The translations under genes were made by a program, and so were the position numbers. Shown here in pieces: positions 25,789 through 35,291 of a stretch of DNA of 49,350 bases (the first letter of the stretch is position 1; every line of letters starts with the position of its first letter). Location of the stretch: positions 36,185-85,534 of the forward strand of contig NZ_CAJTMT010000015.1 in NCBI RefSeq assembly GCF_910577345.1, given 5' to 3'. The notes below the pieces were generated by a model. That model was not told the origin of the DNA and did no database searches. It worked only from the letters and a program-made list of their open reading frames with translations. The stretch is from an uncultured Duncaniella sp. GTDB taxonomy: Bacteria; Bacteroidota; Bacteroidia; Bacteroidales; Muribaculaceae.

Positions 25789-27267
25789 TTATTTTACAAC
25801 CGGCGCGCTCACGTCCAGACGGCCGAGCACCTTGTTGAGATACACATCGCAGAGATAGACGTCGATGCGGGCGTCGACATTCTCGGAATGGGCCTTGAGC
25901 CATGCGGTCTGGGCTTCCATCACATTGTCAACCGTCATCACACCGTCGCGGAATCCGAGATTGGCGCAGCGGAGGTTCTCATCGGCCTTTGCGAGATTGG
26001 TCTCGGTCATGTTGAAGGTCTTGACCGCTTCCTGAGCCTTGAATGAAGCCTGGTTTACCTGCAGGTCCACAAGTTCCTTAGCATTGTCGAGTTCGAGACG
26101 GGCGGCGACTGTCTGAGCCTTGGCGGCACGCACCTTATTATAATTGCCACCCCAGTGCCAGATGGGCACTGTGAGCATGGCGCCGACCGAGAACATGCCG
26201 CTGAATTTCTTCTCGAAACCGTTGAACATATTTGGGTTCGAGAAGGAGTAGCTGCCGACGAGAGCCAGATTGGGCATCATCGACGAGCGGGCCACATTTT
26301 CCTTTTCCTTATATATCTTCACCCCAAGTTCGAGGGCACGCAGGTCCTCGCGGGAGGCATAGACCTCCTGCATGTTGTATGACTTGGCAATCGGAGCTGT
26401 CGCAGTAATCGCATCGGCATCCTCATCGGCGAGGCTGAACACCGAATGGACCGGCAGACCGCAGACCTGTGCAAGGGCCATGCGCGAGAGCACCAGACCA
26501 TTGTCGACCTTGGTGAGATCGACCTGAGCCGAATTGAGCTTGACATCTACAGTGAGCTGGTCGCGCTTCGTAGCCACACCCTGCTCCACCATCAGCGACA
26601 CATTGCGGCTGAGAGTGTCGAGAAGATTGACATAGCTGACAGCAAGCTTCTGCTTTGCCTTGAGCGACACCACCTGCCAATAGGCGGCATCAACGGCATA
26701 GACAACATCCTGCGCGGTATTGTCGTGCATCGCACGGGCAAGATCCTCGGCATAACCTGTTATCTTGTTCATAGCCACAATCTTGCCACCCATGAAAATC
26801 GGCTGAGTCAATGTCACGGCACCGAAGAATACATTGTGGAGATCATAGCTCAACGCCTCCTTGGGCAGATAAGCCATCTGTTCGGGAATCGGTTTACCGT
26901 CGACGAGGACAGGCTCACCCGTCACCGGATTCTTCACCAATCCGAACTCATAGTCCTGCTTTTCAAGATTGAATGTCTTGACAGGCAGAAGCTGGTCCGA
27001 GCCGAAGACCGACACCCCTTTCTGGTTATACATATAGCCACCCGCAAAATCGAGAGCGGGGAGATAGGCGGCAAAAGCCTGGTCCTTTTCATAACCCGCC
27101 ACCTTGATTTGCTGAGCTGACTTCCTCAGATTCTTATTGTTGGAAAGCGCCATTTCGCGGCACTGTTCGAGCGAAAGCACGCTCCCCTCAGGCACGGTGG
27201 CAGTCTGGGCGACCGCTCCGAATGCCCACAGGCCAAGTAAAGCGAGGAAAAATCTTCGTGTTGCCAT
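25789..27267 (-). CDS. TolC-family outer-membrane efflux protein
   Basis: This 492-residue protein has a signal peptide (MATRRFFLALLGLWAFGAVAQ) and then two TolC-like helical repeats with the usual Leu/Ala/Asn coiled-coil regions, including LSLEQCREMALSNNKNLRKS at the start. TolC trimers form the outer-membrane exit duct. It is the first gene of the export operon; the upstream -7-like element TATATTTG lies at 27339-27346 on this strand. I chose 27267 over the ATG at 27276 because it gives a cleaner signal sequence. Confidence 0.9.
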   Translation of the reverse strand: MATRRFFLALLGLWAFGAVAQTATVPEGSVLSLEQCREMALSNNKNLRKSAQQIKVAGYEKDQAFAAYLPALDFAGGYMYNQKGVSVFGSDQLLPVKTFNLEKQDYEFGLVKNPVTGEPVLVDGKPIPEQMAYLPKEALSYDLHNVFFGAVTLTQPIFMGGKIVAMNKITGYAEDLARAMHDNTAQDVVYAVDAAYWQVVSLKAKQKLAVSYVNLLDTLSRNVSLMVEQGVATKRDQLTVDVKLNSAQVDLTKVDNGLVLSRMALAQVCGLPVHSVFSLADEDADAITATAPIAKSYNMQEVYASREDLRALELGVKIYKEKENVARSSMMPNLALVGSYSFSNPNMFNGFEKKFSGMFSVGAMLTVPIWHWGGNYNKVRAAKAQTVAARLELDNAKELVDLQVNQASFKAQEAVKTFNMTETNLAKADENLRCANLGFRDGVMTVDNVMEAQTAWLKAHSENVDARIDVYLCDVYLNKVLGRLDVSAPVVK

Positions 27268-27499
27268 GATTTGCATATTTGGAACTTAGTTGAAACGTCA
27301 AAATGCCCGAATGTCTCTACAACACACAAACGGGCTTGCAAATATAACCTCTTTTGAACATTAAAAGTTTAATTTAACCTAATTAAAATTAATCACAAAT
27401 AGGCTAATTTCTGTTCTCTTTTTCCTTTAGCCCAATATCCAAATTCATTAAACAAATAGAACGCCACTATCAAGGATATCAAAAATATTTTGGTAAGTA

Positions 27500-28081
27500 T
27501 CAATCCAACATGTCGATGCGGTCGGATTCGGTGATTTGGCGGCGGGGACGGCAGGGGGAGCCGACGGCAAAGGTGAAGGGTGGAATGTCGGTTGTCACGA
27601 CGCTTCCTGCTCCGATGACTGCGCCTTCGCCTATGGTCACGCCGGGAAGGATGATAACGTTGGAGGCAATCCAGACATTGTCACCAATGGTCACAGGGAG
27701 GGCGCGCATCACCCCCTCATTACGCTGGTCAGGAAGCAGGGCATGGTTGATGGTGTAGATTCCGCAGTTGGGACCAATGAAGACGTTGTCGCCTATGGTC
27801 ACGATGGCTTCATCAAGAATGGTAAGGTTGAAATTGGCCACAAAATTCCGACCGATGAAAATGTGTTTACCGAAATCGCAACGGAAGGGTGAGTGGATTG
27901 TGAAGGGTTCCTCAATACCGCCGAGCATCTCACGGATAATAGCTGAGCGCTCCGAAACCTTCAGCGGTGAGAGGGAATTGAGACGGAAACAGCGATCTTC
28001 ATTGGCAAGCAGCATGTCGCGGATTTCTTCGCCGAATCCATAGACCCATATCCCTTTATGGAGATCTTCAATAAGCTTCAT
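27500..28081 (-). CDS. Maltose/galactoside O-acetyltransferase-like hexapeptide enzyme
   Basis: This 193-residue protein transfers acetyl from acetyl-CoA to a sugar hydroxyl or similar group. It has the N-terminal Mac domain (about 10-60) and a left-handed beta-helix (about 65-180) with hexapeptide turns such as IGDNVFIGPNCGIYT, IGDNVWIASNVIILPGVTIG and GAVIGAGSVVTTDIP. The catalytic His is likely the one in TINHALL. The real substrate cannot be told. A TATATTTG -7-like element at 28118-28125 on this strand is near the start. It is divergent from the GNAT gene at 28188. Confidence 0.9.
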   Translation of the reverse strand: MKLIEDLHKGIWVYGFGEEIRDMLLANEDRCFRLNSLSPLKVSERSAIIREMLGGIEEPFTIHSPFRCDFGKHIFIGRNFVANFNLTILDEAIVTIGDNVFIGPNCGIYTINHALLPDQRNEGVMRALPVTIGDNVWIASNVIILPGVTIGEGAVIGAGSVVTTDIPPFTFAVGSPCRPRRQITESDRIDMLD

Positions 28082-28187
28082 ATTTGATGAGATTGCTTTA
28101 ATAGTGAATTATTGATACAAATATACGGACAAATCAACAGATTTCCGTATTTTTGCATCACTTCAACCCTATAAATCTCTAATCCGA

Positions 28188-28685
28188 ATGCTTTCCGTCC
28201 GACAAGCCTGTCCAAATGATACCGACATAATAATGACTATCTTTGCCCGTGCTAAAAAATTCATGGCCGAAGAGGGAAATCCCAATCAATGGGGAGGTGC
28301 ATATCCCGAACGCCATCGCATTGAAGAGGATATTGAAGCGGGAGTCTGCCATGTAGTCACAGACGAGGCCGGAAAGATTGTCGGGACATTCTGCCTCATC
28401 ATCGGTCCGGATCCCACATACAACCATATCATCGGCCAATGGCCGGACAGCTCTCCATACGGGACCATCCACCGCATAGCGTCGGCCGGAACACACAAGG
28501 GTGTGGCAGATTGTGCGCTTGAATACTGCCTGTCAAAAATCAATACTATACGCATCGACACCCATGCCGACAACCGCCCCATGCTGAACTGGATAACACG
28601 TTCTGGTTTCAGCCATTGCGGTACCATATTCACCCACGACGGCTCGCCTCGGTTGGCATTCCATCTTTCCAAACATCAGATATAA
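28188..28685 (+). CDS. GNAT-family N-acetyltransferase
   Basis: This 165-residue protein has the GNAT fold. The N-terminal strand-helix (LSVRQACPNDTDIIMTIFARA) is followed by a central strand (GKIVGTFCLIIG), HRIASAGTHKGVADCALEYC in the acetyl-CoA binding region, and the typical C-terminal IRIDTHADNRPMLNWITRSGF. The substrate is unknown. The A motif lacks a clean R/Q-x-x-G-x-G/A, as in many diverged members. A TATTTTTG -7-like element at 28148-28155 is close to the start. A hairpin follows the stop. Confidence 0.85.
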   Translation: MLSVRQACPNDTDIIMTIFARAKKFMAEEGNPNQWGGAYPERHRIEEDIEAGVCHVVTDEAGKIVGTFCLIIGPDPTYNHIIGQWPDSSPYGTIHRIASAGTHKGVADCALEYCLSKINTIRIDTHADNRPMLNWITRSGFSHCGTIFTHDGSPRLAFHLSKHQI

Positions 28686-28690
28686 CAAAG

Positions 28691-28743
28691 AAAAGGATAT
28701 ATGAACTTTGGCCATTCAGACCGTCGGTTCATATACCCTTTAA
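28691..28743. terminator. Bidirectional terminator between convergent genes
   Basis: AAAAGGATATATGAAC (28691-28706) pairs with GTTCATATACCCTTTT (28727-28742), with one mismatch. The arms carry A- and T-runs at their outer ends, so it can end both the GNAT gene and the esterase-like gene at 28767. Confidence 0.8.
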
Positions 28744-28766
28744 TATCGTATAAGATGATTTAGCGA

Positions 28767-29756
28767 TTATTTATGCTGCTTGAAAAGCCATTCGCGCACT
28801 GAAGGAATCTTGTAGGCATAGTCGAATGAATACATGTGGTCCATACCCTTGACACCTTCGGGTAAAACTGAGCCTGTCTCAAACTCAAAGATATTCACAG
28901 GCGCTCCCTTTCCAAGCATAGTAGCGGCAAGTTCGCTCTGACGCTGCTCCGGAAGTCTCGCACTCCATTCGGCAAAAGTGTACTGCACACCCTCTTTTTC
29001 AGCGGCGGCCTCAAGAGGTTTGAGGTTCGGGTAAGCCTTCCCCTTATCACCGGCGATGAAATAGATGAATTTATGCTTGACAAGCTGATCGAATGTCGAG
29101 GTGTCCCAATGGCTGTCGACGAAAATAGAGGCAGCGAAAAGATCGGGATAGGCAACATTGTAATACATCGAAATCATACCTCCCATTGACTGGCCTGTGG
29201 TGTAGAGACGGTTGGAATCGACATAATTATCGGCGGTAACCTTTTTGAGCAGACGGACTGCCGCATCAACCTCGCTGTTATGCTCATACTTGTCGTTTAC
29301 AGTGCCCCCTTGGAACTGCGGAACGAGCACATAGCAGGGATGCAGTGACTGCCAATCATCAGTAGCCCAGACGAGGGCACCATAGCCTTGTGTCAACGGT
29401 TTGGTAGCATCATCACCGACAGTCGAGGCATCGGCAATGAAAAGCACGAGCGGATAAGTCTTTGTCGTGTCGACATTCTGCGGGACAAAGAGATTGTATT
29501 TAATAGTCTGACCTGATTCTGCATCCTGATATTCCGCCTGAGCGAATTTTGGAGCCACGGTCTTGATCATTTCCTGTAAGGTATTGTCGGAAGATTTGTC
29601 AACGCCTGGGCCGCCACCCTTCATATCGGCTTGTTCCTGACCGGGGTCACGACTCTCTGTCGATTTTGAACTGTTGCCACACGAAACCATTGCCGGCATC
29701 GAAAGACCTACGGTCAACATAAGGGTCGCATTGAATATTTTTCTTTTAAGTCTCAT
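28767..29756 (-). CDS. Alpha/beta-hydrolase lipoprotein (PHB-depolymerase/esterase-like)
   Basis: The protein has about 329 residues. Its lipoprotein signal ends at C26 (AMVSC), then comes a low-complexity linker (27-60) and an alpha/beta-hydrolase domain. The triad can be read: S190 in TTGQSMGGM, D237 in IAGDKGKAYPN and H307 in GMDHMYSF. GQSMGG and YPLVLFIADAS place it near the PHB depolymerase/feruloyl esterase branch. The protein is probably anchored to the outer membrane and would act on ester-linked substrates outside or in the periplasm. The start at 29756 gives the signal; the longer frame to 29894 is rejected. It is convergent with the GNAT gene. Confidence 0.82.
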   Translation of the reverse strand: MRLKRKIFNATLMLTVGLSMPAMVSCGNSSKSTESRDPGQEQADMKGGGPGVDKSSDNTLQEMIKTVAPKFAQAEYQDAESGQTIKYNLFVPQNVDTTKTYPLVLFIADASTVGDDATKPLTQGYGALVWATDDWQSLHPCYVLVPQFQGGTVNDKYEHNSEVDAAVRLLKKVTADNYVDSNRLYTTGQSMGGMISMYYNVAYPDLFAASIFVDSHWDTSTFDQLVKHKFIYFIAGDKGKAYPNLKPLEAAAEKEGVQYTFAEWSARLPEQRQSELAATMLGKGAPVNIFEFETGSVLPEGVKGMDHMYSFDYAYKIPSVREWLFKQHK

Positions 29757-30102
29757 AGTTGTTCTAATTAGCGTGAGAAAATTAAAAATGGGTTTAAAGA
29801 AATAAGGAGCAAGAGGATCAAAAAGTTTACTTCCAACAGCAAAACATACAATTGTGAAAAGCCGTGGAAGTGTTAAAGGTTTCAAATTCGACAAAGCAAG
29901 CCGTACATTTTAATATTTTTTCATTAATTTTACAGCGTTAGACCGCACTGATGGAGAATGTTGTGCGCCAAACGTCCGTAGCACAGGCATATTCTCCCAT
30001 CGGAAGCGCGAACTTTAGTCATGACCGATTGTTAATTTTATAAATGCGGTTTCAGCTCGCTGACCGCCTTAAATCAAAATTAACGTTTTAAACTATAAAG
30101 CT
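29757..30102. other. Intergenic region with one hairpin
   Basis: This 346-base divergent gap holds no gene I can support. The one clear structure is GATGGAGAAT (29950-29959) pairing with ATTCTCCCATC (29991-30001), with one bulge and a GC-containing inner part. There is no U-run, so it is more likely leader structure for the plus-strand genes than a terminator. An AT-rich stretch at 29908-29940 may hold promoters. Confidence 0.4.
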
Positions 30103-30348
30103 ATGAGTGCTCAAAGAAACTCCACCGGAACTCCCGCTGCAATGCGCAACATTTTTGGTATTATAATGATAATTATCTATGTCGGTGTTGGCATCCTCTT
30201 CTTCTGTGGCTACTTCGACATCCTTTTCCCGAGCTGGACATGGATACGTTGGGTTGCCGGTGGCCTCTTCACAGCCTACGGTCTGTGGCGTGCCTACCGC
30301 CAGTTCAAGGGCATCGACCCCGGATATGGTAATGAAAGGGAAGATTAA
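30103..30348 (+). CDS. Small two-helix membrane protein
   Basis: This 81-residue protein has two hydrophobic helices: GIIMIIIYVGVGILFFCGY and a segment around WIRWVAGGLFTAYGLWRAY. It ends with a charged tail. Bacteroidota often carry a small protein of this kind near TonB-linked, PstS-like lipoprotein genes, which is the setting here. The function is unknown. It is 79 bases upstream of the PstS-like gene in the same direction. Confidence 0.65.
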   Translation: MSAQRNSTGTPAAMRNIFGIIMIIIYVGVGILFFCGYFDILFPSWTWIRWVAGGLFTAYGLWRAYRQFKGIDPGYGNERED

Positions 30349-30427
30349 CTGTCGGTTTTCTCCCCTCCCCGGAAACGCCCAGCACTCCCCCACTCTCCGC
30401 TACACCTTATAATAACATAACACGATA

Positions 30428-31408
30428 ATGACAACAGCATTCAAAAGCATAGCCGCTGTCACGGCTCTCACGCTTCTTGCCCTCCTCAGTTCCTGCGGGG
30501 GCAAGAAGTCGTCGTCAATGCAACCGGCTCCATTGGCAAAAGTTGCGTGTGACGAATCGTTTGAAAACATCATGGAGCAGGAAATCAATGTCTACGAATA
30601 CATCTATCCCAAAGAAGATGTCGTGGCATACTATCTTCCTGAGAATGCCTGCATAGATTCAATCATGGCCATGGGCAGCGTGAAGTCGGCAGTCGTGGCC
30701 CGTCCGCTCACCGATGAAGAGGTCAGCTATCTGCGCAGCCATAAAAAGCTCGTGCATCAGCAGCGCATCGCTGTTGACGCGCTTGCCATTATCGTCAATC
30801 CGGCCAATCCGGTGGAAATCCTCTCGCGCAAGGAGATTGCCGAAATCCTTTCAGGCGAGGTGACCCGATGGGATCAGGTCGAGCCTTGCAAACTTGGCAA
30901 TATTTCAGTCATTTTCGACCATCAGGGCTCATCGACCGTCAAATACATGCGTGATTCAATCATGAACGGCAAACCGTTCGGCCCGAACGTAGCCGCTGTG
31001 AAGACAAACCCCGACGTGTTCAAGGCCGTGGCTGAAAACAAGAATGCAATGGGTGTCATCGGCGTGAGCTGGGTATCAAGCGACATGAAAGGCCGTGAGA
31101 AATCGGTTGAAGAACTCGCGCAGGCCGTCGAGAAGAGCGACACGACCATGCTCGACTTCAATCAGGACGTGAAAGTCTTGAAAATCCGTGGTAACGATGT
31201 GGTCCAGGCCTACAAACCATATCAGGCATACATCTTTGACGGAAGCTATCCTCTGTTCCGTTCGGTATGGATGATCTCGACAGCTCCCGGCGGCACCACC
31301 ACACACCGCTTCTTCAGCTTCGTCACAGGATTCCAAGGCCAGAAACTCATCCAGATGACAGGCATCCTGCCCGCCACATTACGTCCGCGAATGGTAGCCG
31401 TCGAATGA
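30428..31408 (+). CDS. PstS-like substrate-binding lipoprotein
   Basis: This 326-residue protein has a lipoprotein signal with the acylated Cys at C23 (LLSSCGG). A type II periplasmic-binding fold follows, with strings shared by PstS-type proteins: VDALAIIVNPANPVEILSRK, IAEILSGEVTRWDQV, FDHQGSSTVKYMRDS and FSFVTGFQGQKLI. Phosphate binding is possible but not assured, since Bacteroidota use this fold next to TonB/ExbBD genes for less defined roles. It lies upstream of a TPR protein gene. Confidence 0.8.
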   Translation: MTTAFKSIAAVTALTLLALLSSCGGKKSSSMQPAPLAKVACDESFENIMEQEINVYEYIYPKEDVVAYYLPENACIDSIMAMGSVKSAVVARPLTDEEVSYLRSHKKLVHQQRIAVDALAIIVNPANPVEILSRKEIAEILSGEVTRWDQVEPCKLGNISVIFDHQGSSTVKYMRDSIMNGKPFGPNVAAVKTNPDVFKAVAENKNAMGVIGVSWVSSDMKGREKSVEELAQAVEKSDTTMLDFNQDVKVLKIRGNDVVQAYKPYQAYIFDGSYPLFRSVWMISTAPGGTTTHRFFSFVTGFQGQKLIQMTGILPATLRPRMVAVE

Positions 31409-31624
31409 TTAGCGACATTTTTTCTTGCATATTGGAAATAAAATGGCGTAATTTGCGTTAATTTATAATGATAGACCTGCGAAAAGTCCATCATATCGTC
31501 ATGTCCATACGTCAGACCTGCATTGATGGAAAGCTATTACGCCGGTCCGGAAATATCCGACAAGAAAAGAGCAAAACAATTCACAAACACGAAATAACAA
31601 GAAATAAATAATAAACCCATCGAC

Positions 31625-33250
31625 ATGAAATTCCGTACTTTATGTTCCTTCGTACTCGGAGGCATGGCACTCGCCGCTTCCGCCCAGGGTGGCTATCAGG
31701 ACGGTGTTGACTACTACAACGCCGAGCGTTTTGACAAAGCCAAGACAATCCTCGAAAAGACACTCAACGATCCTTCCACCAAAAAGGCCGTCTCCTACTT
31801 CTACCTCGGCTCTCTCGAACTTGACAACAACAACACTGCAGCAGCAGCCGAAAACTTCAACAAAGGCGTCCAGGCTGACGCAACCTACGCTTACAACTAT
31901 GTAGGTCTTGGTCAGATTGCCCTTAAGAACGGCAACAAGAAAGATGCCGAGCAGTATTTCAAGCAGGCACTCGACTGCAACAAGAAGGATTCGTCCGTGA
32001 TGGCTGCAATCGCACGCGCTTACTTCAACGTTGATCCTACCCTCTACGCAAAGGAAATCGACAAGAACATCACCAACGCCCTTAAAGTCTCAAAGAACAA
32101 GGAAGCTCAGATCTATGTGCTCAAAGGCGACATGGCAAAAGGCACTGACATCGGTCAGGCTGCCGGTTTCTACGAGCAGGCTATCATCTACGACGAGGAA
32201 GGTGGCGACATCAATCCCCAGGCCTACGTCAAGTATGCCAACCTCTACAACAAGGTGAACCCTGACTTCGCTATCGGCAAACTTGTCGAACTCAACGAGA
32301 AGCTCCCCACCTCAGCTCTTGCACAGAGCGAGCTTGCCGAGAAATACTACGACGGCAACCAGTTCACCAAAGCTGCCGAGCAGTATGGCAAATACATCAA
32401 GAACCCCAACCACTTCCAGGGTGACGAGCAGCGTTATTCGGGCCTCCTCTACTTCGGCAAGAAGTATCAGGAATCTCTCGATGTCGCAAATCAGGTGCTT
32501 GCAGCCGACCCCGACAACGAATACATGCAGCGCATGGTGATGCTCAACAAGGCAGCCCTCAAGGACTTCACCGGTGCCGAGGAAGCAGCCAAGAAGCTCT
32601 TCGCTCATGCAGACGCCAAGTTTACCGCTACTGACTACACCACCTACGGTGACATCCTCGGCGAACTCCAGCGTCCGCAGGAAGCTGTCGAAGCCTACAC
32701 CAAGGCCTACGAGCTCAACCCCGAAAAGAACAAGCAGATTCTCGCCAATATCTCTTCAATGTACACCGACCTCGAAGACTACCAGAAGGCTGTCGAGTAC
32801 ATGCAGAAATATGTTGACGCAGGCGATGCCTCTCTCAACGACTACTTCATCCTCTCGAACCGTTACAAAAACCTCGGTGTATCGCTTCCCGAAGGTTCTC
32901 CCGAACGTGCTGAAGCAGCCAACAACGGTATCAAGTATGTCGACATGGCCATCGAGGCAGCAGCCAACAAGGGTCCCCTCTACCGCAACAAGGCTACCCT
33001 CATGATGATCCGCGACGGTGCTGAGATCACTCCCGACCTCGTCGAGACCTATCAGCAGATGATTGCCGCATACGATGAGGATCCCGCCAACAAGACCAAG
33101 TATGCCGACGCTTACAAGAGCGCATACAACAACCTCGCCAACTACTATCTCAAGGCCGGCGACAAGGAACAGGCCCGCGCTTACTTCGAGAAGTTCCTCG
33201 AAATCGACCCCGAGAACGAAGCACTCCGCGAGTATCTCAAGAAAATGTAA
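31625..33250 (+). CDS. Secreted TPR-repeat protein
   Basis: This 541-residue protein has a signal peptide cleaved near ASA-Q (residue 20), followed by tetratricopeptide repeats over nearly all the rest. About 10 units are visible, such as GYQDGVDYYNAERFDKAKTI, YNYVGLGQIALKNGNKKDAE, DILGELQRPQEAVEAYTKAY and YYLKAGDKEQARAYFEKFLE. TPRs form protein-binding solenoids. A periplasmic scaffold role beside the PstS-like protein is inferred from gene order. A 215-base gap precedes it, and a strong terminator follows. Confidence 0.85.
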   Translation: MKFRTLCSFVLGGMALAASAQGGYQDGVDYYNAERFDKAKTILEKTLNDPSTKKAVSYFYLGSLELDNNNTAAAAENFNKGVQADATYAYNYVGLGQIALKNGNKKDAEQYFKQALDCNKKDSSVMAAIARAYFNVDPTLYAKEIDKNITNALKVSKNKEAQIYVLKGDMAKGTDIGQAAGFYEQAIIYDEEGGDINPQAYVKYANLYNKVNPDFAIGKLVELNEKLPTSALAQSELAEKYYDGNQFTKAAEQYGKYIKNPNHFQGDEQRYSGLLYFGKKYQESLDVANQVLAADPDNEYMQRMVMLNKAALKDFTGAEEAAKKLFAHADAKFTATDYTTYGDILGELQRPQEAVEAYTKAYELNPEKNKQILANISSMYTDLEDYQKAVEYMQKYVDAGDASLNDYFILSNRYKNLGVSLPEGSPERAEAANNGIKYVDMAIEAAANKGPLYRNKATLMMIRDGAEITPDLVETYQQMIAAYDEDPANKTKYADAYKSAYNNLANYYLKAGDKEQARAYFEKFLEIDPENEALREYLKKM

Positions 33251-33332
33251 GAATCCACGGCTACAGGCCGGGAAACTGCATTGCAAAACATAACCCTCCG
33301 TCCGGAATAACACTGAAAACCGGGCTTGAAGG

Positions 33333-33417
33333 ATAAAAGAGCAAAGGAAACAAAATCTCTTTGGCAATCCGCCTGACGGACATGTCCTAAAAGATTTTGT
33401 TTCCTTTGCTCTTTTAT
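33333..33417. terminator. Perfect 26-bp inverted-repeat terminator
   Basis: Bases 33333-33358 and 33392-33417 are perfect inverted copies. The arms begin ATAAAAGAGC and end in CTTTTAT, so they have A- and T-runs at the outside, and the loop holds a GGACATGTCC palindrome. It lies 80 bases past the TPR gene and would end its transcript. The stem is much longer than a normal terminator. Confidence 0.85.
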
Positions 33418-33590
33418 TTCAACATCCATCCTCGAATTCACCGACAATGGAAAATTTGCATATTCGGGTGATTTTTAGTTATTTTGTATATTGGAACAAA
33501 CCTCAGCAGAAAATTCACGTTTCAAAGAGCCTGAAGGCAAAAACAATGATTTGTCAGTCAGCGTTATATGATTAAAAGTCTATTTTATTT

Positions 33591-35258
33591 ATGAGCAACG
33601 AAAATCTACTCCGGATATACGCTTCGAGCTTCCGCAAAAATTGGGAACTCCCCGCACTGACTGAGTTTGGCTCAGGCCAGACGATGACCTACGCCGATAT
33701 GGCCCGACGCATCGCCGCACTCCATCTGCTCTTCAAGGAATGTGGCGTGAAACGTGGCGACAAGATAGCAGTGATGGGCAAGAACTCATTCTCATGGGTT
33801 GTAGTCTACATGGCAACCCTCACCTACGGAGCTGTCGTTGTCCCCGTTCTCCACGATTTCAATGTGCAGGATGCACAACATATAATCAACCACTCCGACA
33901 GTGTGATGCTTTTCATCAATGAAAGCATCTTCGACAACATGGAGTTTGAAAAGATTCCGCAGGTCAAGGCTGTCCTCTCGCTCGACCGCCGCGCTGTGCT
34001 CGCCGAGCATCCCGTCACCAACCGTGCTGCAGAGAAGTTCCTCGCCCGTCTGCCGGAAAAAATGCGCAAAAAGTATCCCCACGGCTTCACGACCGCCGAC
34101 ATTGACTATCCGGACATTGATGAAGGTGAGCTTGCCGAAATCAACTACACCTCCGGCACGACAGGATTCTCGAAAGGTGTCATGCTGACACTCGGCAATC
34201 TTGGCGGCAATGTCCGTTTCGGAGTGCGCTCACGTCTGCACTTCCGCGGTTCCCGCGCGCTGTCGTTCCTTCCGCTTGCCCATGCCTACGGTTGCGCCTT
34301 CGACATGCTGACCCCTCTTGCCGTCGGCACCCATGTCACAATCCTCGGCAAACTGCCTACCCCAAAACTCCTGCTCAAAGCATTTGCAGAGGTGAAACCC
34401 AACCTCATCATCTGCGTCCCCCTCATCCTTGAAAAAATCTACCGCAACAAGCTGCGTCCGATTATCGAGAAACCCGCCATCAGGCGCGCGCTGAAGATAC
34501 CCGGACTGAAAACCGTGATTTTCCGCAAGATACGCAACCAGCTTGTGGAAGCCTTCGGAGGTGAATTCGAGGAAGTGATTGTCGGAGGTGCGCCCCTCAA
34601 CCGCGAAGTCGAGGAATTTCTCCACCGCATCAAATTCCCCTTCACCGTCGGCTACGGCATGACCGAATGCGGTCCTCTAATCAGCTATACCCCTTGGCGA
34701 CAGTTCCTCGTCAGCTCATCCGGCCGCACACTGCCTTCGATGGAAAGCAAGATTGCCGACAGCACTGACCCCGAACGCATCCCCGGTGAAATCTGTGTCA
34801 GAGGCGAGAACGTGATGCGCGGCTACTTCAAGAACCCTGAGGCCACCGAAGCCGTGCTTGACGCAGAAGGCTGGCTCCATACAGGCGACATGGGCACCAT
34901 CTCCCACGACCGCACCATCTTTATCCGTGGCCGCTACAAGACAATGATTCTCGGAGCAAGCGGACAGAACATCTATCCCGAGGAAATCGAAGCAAAACTC
35001 AACAATATGCCCTACGTTTCCGAAAGCCTCGTTGTCGAGCGTGGAAAACACCTCATGGCCCTCGTATACCCCGACTATGAGGCCATGGACCGCGACGGTG
35101 TGGCAAACGAAAAGCTCCCGGAATTGATGGAAGAGGTGCGCGCTGACCTCAACAAGCTTGTCGCGCCCTACGAACGCATCGACCGCATCCAGCTCATCGC
35201 CAATGAGTTTGAAAAGACGCCTAAACGCTCAATCAAACGCTATCTCTATAACGCTTAA
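33591..35258 (+). CDS. Long-chain acyl-CoA synthetase / AMP-binding ligase
   Basis: This 555-residue ANL-family enzyme activates a fatty acid to acyl-AMP and then acyl-CoA. It has NYTSGTTGFSKGVMLT at about 186-200 (the P-loop-like A3 motif), GYGMTECGPLISYTP near 350 (A5), GWLHTGDMGT near 425 (A7) and a C-terminal KTPKRSIKRYL with the catalytic lysine probably K549 (A10). No signal or membrane helix is seen. The next gene is a thioesterase 33 bases away, suggesting one operon of acyl-CoA turnover. Confidence 0.9.
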   Translation: MSNENLLRIYASSFRKNWELPALTEFGSGQTMTYADMARRIAALHLLFKECGVKRGDKIAVMGKNSFSWVVVYMATLTYGAVVVPVLHDFNVQDAQHIINHSDSVMLFINESIFDNMEFEKIPQVKAVLSLDRRAVLAEHPVTNRAAEKFLARLPEKMRKKYPHGFTTADIDYPDIDEGELAEINYTSGTTGFSKGVMLTLGNLGGNVRFGVRSRLHFRGSRALSFLPLAHAYGCAFDMLTPLAVGTHVTILGKLPTPKLLLKAFAEVKPNLIICVPLILEKIYRNKLRPIIEKPAIRRALKIPGLKTVIFRKIRNQLVEAFGGEFEEVIVGGAPLNREVEEFLHRIKFPFTVGYGMTECGPLISYTPWRQFLVSSSGRTLPSMESKIADSTDPERIPGEICVRGENVMRGYFKNPEATEAVLDAEGWLHTGDMGTISHDRTIFIRGRYKTMILGASGQNIYPEEIEAKLNNMPYVSESLVVERGKHLMALVYPDYEAMDRDGVANEKLPELMEEVRADLNKLVAPYERIDRIQLIANEFEKTPKRSIKRYLYNA

Positions 35259-35291
35259 GTCCATACACATCCTTATTGAAAAAACAGGATT

